Assembly (NCBI RefSeq): GCF_907165205.1
Contig: NC_058196.1
Span: 21,866,501 to 21,930,500, forward strand
Direction of reading: 5' to 3'
DNA: 64,000 nt
From: Coccinella septempunctata
Lineage: Eukaryota; Arthropoda; Insecta; Coleoptera; Coccinellidae
The position numbers and the translations under genes are program-made. The notes below the pieces were generated by a model. It did no database searches, was not told the DNA's origin, and saw only the letters and a program-made list of their open reading frames with translations. Of the stretch, positions 58,801 through 64,000 are shown piece after piece (position 1 is the first letter of the stretch; each line of letters starts with the position of its first letter).

Positions 58801-61800
58801 CCAACAGAGGAATACAAGGATTTTACGGAAAAATTCAAGTAAGTTTCAACAATAATTGCTGTTACAGGGGCTAGTTCTAGACTATAGACCTACATTGAGT
58901 AGGAGTGTAAGTTAGTCACAAAGGAGGTACTTTTTGGGGTGGATTAACATTTACAGCAGAATATATCTCTACAAACTGAATCATTTGGTCCAAAATGGCT
59001 AAAATGGAGTAAATAATGAACCAAAATCAACAGGTGCCTTAGACGTAGCTTTGACATTGTACCGAAAATAAAACACTACGACCTAGTGAACACCTACCGC
59101 ATCCGTTGACGCTTGCCAAGACAATTTTTCCGACATCCTGGTTGATTTCCCCACTTTTTGTTTACAGAACAGGGCCAGTCGAGCAAGTGAAGTTCGTCTT
59201 CGACGAAAGCCTGATAGAAGACTCGACCGTGAAGTTCTTGCCTAACCAACTTACAGTGGACAACTTGACGGTGGACTGGCTGAGGAACAAGCTGGCCGAT
59301 TTGGAATCTAGTATAAAGGAGAGCGAAGAGAAGCGTGCCAACATATCGACAAACAACCAGGAGACGCCCTTGACGAACGGAAAGAGCTCCTCTAATCAAG
59401 AGTTCAATAACAGGTGAGATTTGTGGTGAAGAAGAAATCTAACAATTCTTCTTTGAGGAAACAGAATTTTTTCAACTAAAACTAGGTACCTATAGTTTAA
59501 CTGTAGATTCTTGGGGGAAAATAAAACACTTGTTTACTGTTTTTCCTATTCCGCCTAAATAAAAAGATACAGTCATATTGAGTTTTCATAATAAAGGTAT
59601 ATCATGCACTCCCGCAAATCTGACATTGACACTGATGGAGTTTTTCCAAACTAATTAAATATACCCTTTCACAACCTTTTAAATAGGCTAAAAAGACGAG
59701 CATAGACTCTTTCTTATATTCCATTTAGCCAATGAATTAGTATTTATATTACAATAAACCGCAATTTCGTTGACAATTAATATCGAATATTCCTCTTTGA
59801 TTTGTACAGGTTTTTCATTTCCGATAATTATAACGACTGTACCCATATCAGCTATTAGTTCTGATTTTCATTACCAATATGATATAATAATGTTTATTTC
59901 ATTTCGTACGAGAGTTGCCAGTTTTAAATAAACCTTCTTGTCCTCCTGGTAGGAAGATTCGGCTAGTAAGTAAATTTGTCTGGTAGAGATTGGCCTACTA
60001 GGTAGATTTGATCAATAAGTTAATTCGTTTAATATATTCGTCTAATAGATAGATTCGTCTAAAGGTAGGTTTGCTCTCGGATTTGCTTTATAGGTAGATT
60101 CACCTAATAGGTATACTCCATTCACAATTATTGCAGCAGTCGGTTGGCCATGGAAATTTGACACATTTCACTCTGTATAGTACGAAAATGTGGGGTTATG
60201 ACCCTTGTCAAAACATTTTTGGGTTTTAAATCAACGCTATGTTGCCCGTTCTACGTAAAAGTTTCTGTTATTACGTACTTTATCACAAAGTCGAATCTCT
60301 TCGGAAAATATGCGACGAACACAATTGAAGTTTATACAAACTGATTGAAGGCATACCAAATCCAGTTATTTGCATGGAAAATACAAGAGATCAGTATAAC
60401 ATCATAATATGCACTAGCTTGAGGGAAGTTAATATTCGTTATCTTCTTTGGCTAAAGTTTGAATACGTTACATCAGTTGTAGATCTCAAAAACATTAACC
60501 CAAAGATGAAATACATATGTTGCAGTGGTTGGGAATGGGTATCCCCCGAAGGAATTAACAGATAATTACAAGGATGTTAAATTCTTCAACAAAAATCATC
60601 TTGCATCAATATAAGTAAAAGGAATTGAAGGAAGTTTCAAACAAGATGAACTTCACCTTTGAACAAAAATTTCACATGAATAAACAATTAGCAGGACAAC
60701 TGGCGCGTATTTGTGGCGGTTCATCTTAATGCATTGATATAATAATAATAATTGGGTATTTATTGGTACCTTAAGAATTTTACAATGTATAGGACAAGTC
60801 AAATTAAAAATAGAAAAATCAATTTTCGAGAACTTATTCTACGATGACATTCATCGAAAATCCTGTAGTAAACTTTCCGCATTAATTCATTCAAACATAA
60901 AATTCTTAAATGCCACTACTATTTTAGATATCCCAATAGAAGAAAATTCTTTGTCATCCTCTTCATTCACAATTTTTCTGATTGTGGAAATATTCAGCTG
61001 AAATATGAGTCGTTTAGATTCAGATGAAACATTATATCTATTCTCTTACATTGAATATGTTCGCTACCGTCTGACGTATTGTGGATTTTAGAATATCAGG
61101 GTATAACTATTTGAATGAGCGGACCTGAATTCTAAATAGCACTTTCTGAAACCCTGTCTCTTTTTTCAATCACTTACGGCATTTTCGTCATATTAATTGA
61201 TATAAGTTGTGGTAACGGCGTTATGACATCAACGACATTTCATGAGTGCCAACCTTACTCCGTTCTAGTTACAAAAAAAAGGTAGATTCGACTGATATGT
61301 AAATTCTCCTAATAAAAAGATCCGCTTAATAGGTAGATTTTCCATTTACCTGATGGATAGATTCGCCTAATAGGTAGATTCGCCTGATAGGTAGATTAGC
61401 CTTAGAGGTAGATCCGTCTAGTAAATAAATTCTCTCAAAAGATTTTTTTTTGTTTGGCATAAAATGATAAACAAATACCTCTTGACTACTTATATCTGAG
61501 GACAATTTCCTCTTGTTCCATATGCATACTAGTGCCCTGTGGCATCCAATTTCCTTCACTGAAAATACGACACCCAAACTACTTTCTACCTGTACTTCTT
61601 TATTTCTTGTTGTTGTAGGATAGCCAGCATTCTAGACAATTCGAAGAAAGAAATCGAAGAACTGAAATGTTCAGAACGGAAGATGCTGAAGCAGACTGAT
61701 CTCATCAAGAGCGCTTTGAATGAACTAGGCTGTGAAGAAGTGCCATCCGGATGTGACTTGTCCATTGATAATCCGTCATTCACCAACGAAAATACGGCCG

Positions 61801-63085
61801 AACAGGTTAGTATTTCAGATTTGCTAAGCAGAGTATTCTCCGGTTGGGCCCATGTTTTACCTTTGAAACTATTAACATCAGAAAAAAACAAGTATTGAGA
61901 TAAAAATCAAGCAATATTACGAAAACATAGAAACCTTTCAATTCATTTGTACAGGGTGAGGCAATAATTCAATATTTCGAGGGAATAAATAGCAAAAACG
62001 AAGTGCGGTTTCAAAATTATCGGTTTTCACTATTTTCAAAAAGTTTTCTTTAGTGAGCTATAGAGTGAGGTTTCGGTCTCATAAGCTCTCTACAATGTTA
62101 AGTCGTTATATCGGTATCCATTTGAGTCGAAAATTTGGATATTGAAATTCAAAAATTTATATTTTTTGGAGAGGTCTAAAACCTGTCTGAACATTATTTG
62201 TCGAATTTTACCTACAGCGGGCTTACAGGCGATCTCTTTGATTTAAATCCAAAAAATTGTGGAACAGTAAGTAGTGCTAGTGAAAATCTGAATGCCTTAT
62301 ATTTTTTGGTTCATAAGTGCTGAACATGTTATGATGAACAAAAATTTGAGTAACATTATTTTGAATATTCTTAATTTCTTCAGATCAATTCGTTTAATTC
62401 TTGTGAATGTAAATTGTACATGAATAGTGTGAAATTTCTTCCCTTTATTGTGCTGAATTGAAATTTAATTAAAAAATCATATTATTCTTCGGGAAAGAAT
62501 TGATTTATATTCGAATTTTCAATGAGGGTTTACTTATAAAACTTATAAAAAATTATACAATTTTTATTAATATGCAATTCACAATGCATAAAAAAGCAAT
62601 AAGTATTCAACTCCAACAATTTGCCCCATTAGAAGGACCATGGTGGTGCTCTAGATCAGCCTGACTGGTAAAATAAGTGATAATTCATCTCTTTTATCGA
62701 TGTTATTTCGAACTGGTTGACTTACTGAGCAATGTCTTTCTTATGCATTATTACTTCATTTCCAATATTATTTTCCAAAACGGTTCACGTCGAGTCATAA
62801 CTTATTTCCTCCATTACAACTTCGTTCACTGAAACCTCCCTATGAAATATTGAAGAAATTATTGCCCCATCCTTCATTTACTCCATCTGTTTGCACATGC
62901 AGAGCCAGAACAAAACGACCACGGTGTTCAAAAAATCATTTGGTCCCCAAAAAATAGTGAAAATACTCCGGAAACCGTTCAGGAGAAAGTCAGCTCCATC
63001 CTCTCCTGTAGCTCCTCCAAGGACTAAAGGAAGACGGGATTCTTCTGCACACAGCGAAGGCGCAGAACCTGTCAGCAGTACCTGG
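43881..63085 (+). CDS. Fps85D: Tyrosine-protein kinase Fer/Fps (Fps85D-like), 5' half: F-BAR and linker, 7 exons, continues beyond window
   Basis: Cytoplasmic tyrosine kinase that binds curved membranes through its F-BAR domain and acts on adhesion and actin. Exons 43881-44276, 55193-55289, 56630-56825, 58701-58838, 59168-59413, 61619-61805 and 62903-63085 join in phase to 481 codons with no stop. The MGFSSNLQGK start and QDAELRLLELMKRCLVSKVK with CDREYAVAL match the Fer/Fes N-terminus. Residues 1 to about 260 form the F-BAR helices (EKRKIRKLYQEEYNRIQ, KYQKACRKLHLTHNEYVLLL). FDESLIED and LTVDNLTVDWL begin the FX-like coiled-coil segment, which continues through RIASILDNSKKEIEELK. The last exon here is basic (KILRKPFRRKSAPSSP) and precedes the SH2 domain, as in human FER. 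The SH2 and kinase domains are not in the window, so the identity rests on the N-terminal half. Translation may start at 43881 or at the second ATG, 43890, which gives MGF as in the family. Intron 1 (10.9 kb) is full of transposons. Confidence 0.88.
44930..45445 (+). pseudogene. Decayed Tc1-like transposase relic
   Basis: Contains RGGRIMVWGVVL, then RSPEINPIENAWDQLQRAL with the final catalytic Glu, and in another frame SMQRRCQAVVGDRGGHTLY, the usual C-terminal block. The part with the second Asp is lost (DATRLLLLGRPR). In Fer intron 1. Confidence 0.78.
45668..46214. mobile_element. Inverted-repeat element family A, copy 5
   Basis: The left end is TACAGGGTGAGTCTTTAGCT and the right end AGTCAAAGACTCGCCCAGTA. 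The interior is shortened relative to the copy at 38994 but keeps GGCGCATTATA and CGTTTGTGAGATAGAAC. Confidence 0.85.
46590..46830. repeat. Fragment related to family E
   Basis: GGCCATCAATGTATTCCATT, then GTTATGTTGCTCTGACGTCA and TCTCGACGAAAC match the right flank of the element at 22229-22890 (22800-22905). Ends not defined. Confidence 0.5.
47022..48533 (+). mobile_element. Tc1-like DNA transposon, second copy of the element at 2895-4393
   Basis: The ends are CACTGGGCAAGAAAATTAAC and its inverse finishing TTTTTTTGTGCAGTG. A TA precedes the left end; the right TA has mutated. 1512 bases, in the opposite orientation to the first copy. Sits in Fer intron 1. Confidence 0.92.
47298..48318 (+). 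pseudogene. Tc1-like transposase, inactivated second copy
   Basis: Near-identical to the copy at 3110-4116 and more complete: TDESRF, MDDNARPHRARIVQEYLEE, SPDLNPIEQVWDNL and the C-terminus NRRCRAVINARGGNTKY are all present. A TGA replaces a Trp after FAREHIH (47713), and a frameshift lies between SIMVWDG and TARTDLVVV (about 47880). These lesions differ from those of the first copy, so the two decayed independently. Confidence 0.9.
48534..49317. other. Fer intron 1 segment, nothing recognised
   Basis: Between the Tc1-like copy and the mariner copy. No exon or known repeat was assigned. Confidence 0.4.
49318..50600 (-). mobile_element. mariner element copy 2, full length with both terminal repeats
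   Basis: The ends are TACGAGGATATATTGAAAAA (left) and the inverse of TACAAGGATGTATTGATATC (right). At 1283 bases it is the size of an intact mariner. Minus-strand orientation, in Fer intron 1. Confidence 0.9.
49447..50440 (-). pseudogene. mariner transposase, inactivated (copy 2)
   Basis: The N-terminus MSTDIVKNEKLEYRAIIKYQ is present. It has a stop after FSIEDDD and a disturbed region around the first catalytic Asp (FELLLWMKLLHTY where the other copies read MDETWVHF). The C-terminal third is intact: FLQDNAPAHKS, PYSPDLAPSDYHLFPQLKKS, ending AEQEKTFF. D,D34D type. Confidence 0.9.
50601..51589. other. Fer intron 1 segment, nothing recognised
   Basis: No exon or known repeat was assigned. Open frames at 51137-51358 and 51344-51590 overlap on opposite strands and look like chance. 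Confidence 0.4.
51590..52400 (+). pseudogene. mariner element copy 3, 5' truncated, with transposase remnant
   Basis: Starts abruptly at RSDRRIGLKRISEELN (no N-terminal third and no left terminal repeat). It keeps all three catalytic blocks: MDETWVHFYYPETKQQ, FLQDNAPAHKS and PYSPDLAPSDYHIFPQLK. Stops occur after SVFWD and frame changes near 51650 and 52270. The right terminal repeat ends TCAATATATCCTCGTA. Best preserved catalytic core of the three copies. Confidence 0.88.
52401..53000. other. Fer intron 1 segment, nothing recognised
   Basis: T-rich stretch then unique sequence. No exon, RNA gene or repeat family was assigned. Confidence 0.4.
53001..53405. mobile_element. Deleted Tc1-like relic
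   Basis: Left end ACACTGCTCAACAGTTGAT. Later the minus strand encodes SPDMNCIEHVW (53320-53390), the last catalytic block. Everything between was deleted or has decayed. Related to the relic at 5770-6245. Confidence 0.65.
53418..53932 (-). mobile_element. LINE 3' fragment, second copy
   Basis: On the minus strand it reads TRWGGHILRMQDTRLPKIAL, then EFTEGARKPGDQYKRFKDIL, NWEQLALDRSQWRSLVQSYN, and the CPECG zinc-finger-like end, before a 3' tail shared with 6950-7105. Shorter at its 5' side than the plus-strand copy at 6285. Confidence 0.82.
53933..55192. other. Last part of Fer intron 1
   Basis: AT-rich. The open frames on both strands are chance. Ends at the acceptor AATGTTTTTCAG before exon 2. 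Confidence 0.45.
55555..56217. mobile_element. Inverted-repeat element family A, copy 6 (both ends present)
   Basis: The left end is TACAGGGTGAGTCTCGTACA and the right end ATTTGTACGACTCACCCTGT followed by ATA. The interior blocks are shared with 38994-39624. In Fer intron 2, close to 660 bases. Confidence 0.88.
56335..56430. repeat. Short minisatellite of AAGTAAGAACAAAATTTTG-type units
   Basis: About three diverged units of roughly 30 bases, each with TTCTYAAGTAAGARCAAA followed by TTTTG. Non-coding, in Fer intron 2. Confidence 0.6.
56826..58140. other. Fer intron 3, first part
   Basis: No exon or repeat family was recognised. Confidence 0.4.
58141..58460. mobile_element. Tc1-like terminal fragment
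   Basis: TATACTGCTCAAAAATTGAAG at about 58150 matches the Tc1-type ends near 28082 and 53002. The following sequence has no clear transposase motif. Confidence 0.4.
59485..59600. mobile_element. Family A fragment (diverged)
   Basis: Keeps TTTAACTGTAGATTCTTGGG, AATAAAACACTTG, AAAAAGATACAGTCAT and GAGTTTTCATAATAAAGG in the family-A order. Both ends are lost. Fer intron 5. Confidence 0.65.
59945..60125. repeat. Degenerate minisatellite, unit about TAGGTAGATTCGTCTAA
   Basis: Around ten diverged units of 15-18 bases built from GATTYGYCTAATAGGTA. The same unit forms a second array at 61285-61440 in the same intron. Confidence 0.72.
60126..61284. other. Fer intron 5, middle part
   Basis: Unique-looking AT-rich sequence between the two minisatellite arrays. 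The open frame at 60374-60565 shows no family resemblance. Confidence 0.4.
61285..61440. repeat. Degenerate minisatellite, second array of the same unit
   Basis: Units such as AGATTCGCCTAATAGGT and AGATTCGCCTGATAGGT recur about eight times. Same family as 59945-60125, about 1.2 kb apart. Confidence 0.75.
61806..62902. other. Fer intron 6
   Basis: No exon was recognised. A stub of a repeat end, GTACAGGGTGAGGCAATAA, lies at about 61951. Confidence 0.4.
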
Positions 63086-64000
63086 GTACAGATATATTTG
63101 TGTTTGCATGGTCATTCGCTTGAGGCTGATTGAATACGAATTTTTTGAGGAAATAAATATAGAATAACGAAGCCAGGACCCTAATTCACAATGAAGATTG
63201 TTCTGAGTAACCTCAGAACGAGCATTATGCAAAGTGACTTTAAAGAAACCCAATTTATTAGAGCAAATCGTGATAATTTTTGAGTAGATGCGCTGATCAT
63301 TCCCAGAGTGTGATTATTGATTGCTTAACTAAAGTCAGGAGATTTAATTTTCAATTTATTGTTTCACAAAATCAATAACAGTAAATCTGGCTCATTATAG
63401 CCTAGAGCCATTGTAGAATTTGCAGGGTTCATACCCTTCAGTAGAACGTTAGAACTCTCAGTTTGTTATCAGGCAGACAATTCTCTAATCGAACTGAGAT
63501 AAATCTGGTATTCTTTAAGTGTCACTATCAGCACGTCTCTAAGAGGCTCTTTTTTATTTCTTTCTGAATACTAATTTCCAGAACATTTTCAAGGAGTGCA
63601 GAAAACTGATTGATTATGAGCATGCTGTGTTTCCAATGTCATGATGTCGATCTTTTTTCGAATAACTACATCGAAAACTACATATTGTAACTCTCAATCT
63701 CTAATGAAATATCCATTTCAACTTTCTGGTTTATTTCTTAGCAGCATTTGGCAATATTCAATAATTCCAATCACAATTCGGAGAAAATCTACTACAGTGA
63801 GAACTATTTCTATAGCCAGTAAACAGTAATACCGCAAAGCAAGAGTCAACTATTTGAAAATTGCTCTTTTTAAATGTAATAAAGTGAAGACGAGAAAACT
63901 GAAATGAATATCCCCATGCTGTGATTTTCTTATTCAGCTTTTATGTTTTCCTAAATAATTCCTTTGGTCAATATCTCTATCTTTCATTAGGTTACGCTGA
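63086..64000. other. Start of the next Fer intron, to the window edge
   Basis: Begins with donor GTACAG after the TGG codon of exon 7. No SH2-domain exon is visible before the edge. Confidence 0.45.

Noticed and set aside
59094..59399. 101-codon minus-strand open frame
   Set aside because: Antisense shadow of Fer exon 5.
59945..61440. Repeat arrays considered as CRISPR-like
   Set aside because: Units are directly adjacent, diverged and without unique spacers, and the setting is a eukaryotic intron, so they are minisatellites.
63575..63645. Possible extra Fer exon after a TTTCCAG acceptor (reads NIFKECRKLIDYEHAVF)
   Set aside because: No donor before the in-frame stop and no resemblance to the SH2 region expected next.
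1..64000. tRNA, rRNA or other structured RNA genes
   Set aside because: No cloverleaf with A and B boxes or rRNA core was seen by eye. A covariance-model scan would be the decisive test.

Overview
This is an insect nuclear genome window. It is AT-rich, every recognised gene is split by GT-AG introns, and the spaces between exons are filled with decayed DNA transposons (mariner, Tc1-like, several short inverted-repeat families) and LINE fragments. The repeat style and gene types suggest a beetle, but that is an inference. No bacterial or viral operon, CRISPR array or RNA gene was seen.

Layout. (1) Minus strand, 794-14909: a complete nine-exon gene for the RING-H2 E3 ubiquitin ligase RNF38/RNF44. 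(2) Plus strand, 16681-17748: a complete four-exon mitochondrial GrpE co-chaperone gene, divergent from RNF38. (3) Minus strand, 17939-18460: a small three-exon gene for an 83-residue protein I do not recognise, tail to tail with GrpE. (4) Plus strand, 19732-24394: a five-exon secreted S1A serine protease with an intact triad and Gly189/Asp226 in the specificity pocket. Its second intron holds tandem copies of decayed exons from a different serine protease. (5) Plus strand, 27455-38606: a nine-exon secreted zinc carboxypeptidase of the CPE/CPD/CPM family with a transthyretin-like domain. (6) Plus strand, 43881 to the right edge: the 5' half of a Fer/Fps (Fps85D-type) cytoplasmic tyrosine kinase gene, comprising the F-BAR and linker region. 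The SH2 and kinase exons lie beyond the window.

Between and inside these genes I find two Tc1-like elements about 1.5 kb long, three mariner copies, further Tc1-like relics, and two pieces of one LINE carrying a C-terminal zinc-finger-like motif. There is also a separate reverse-transcriptase fragment and at least eight copies of one inverted-repeat element whose ends start TACAGGGTGAGTC. Other short families share the same TACAGGGTG end. All transposase and reverse-transcriptase frames are broken.

The genes do not form a pathway. They are unrelated housekeeping or secretory genes that happen to be adjacent. Exon joins were deduced by eye from splice consensus, matching reading phase and family similarity. 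No alignment or transcript data were available.
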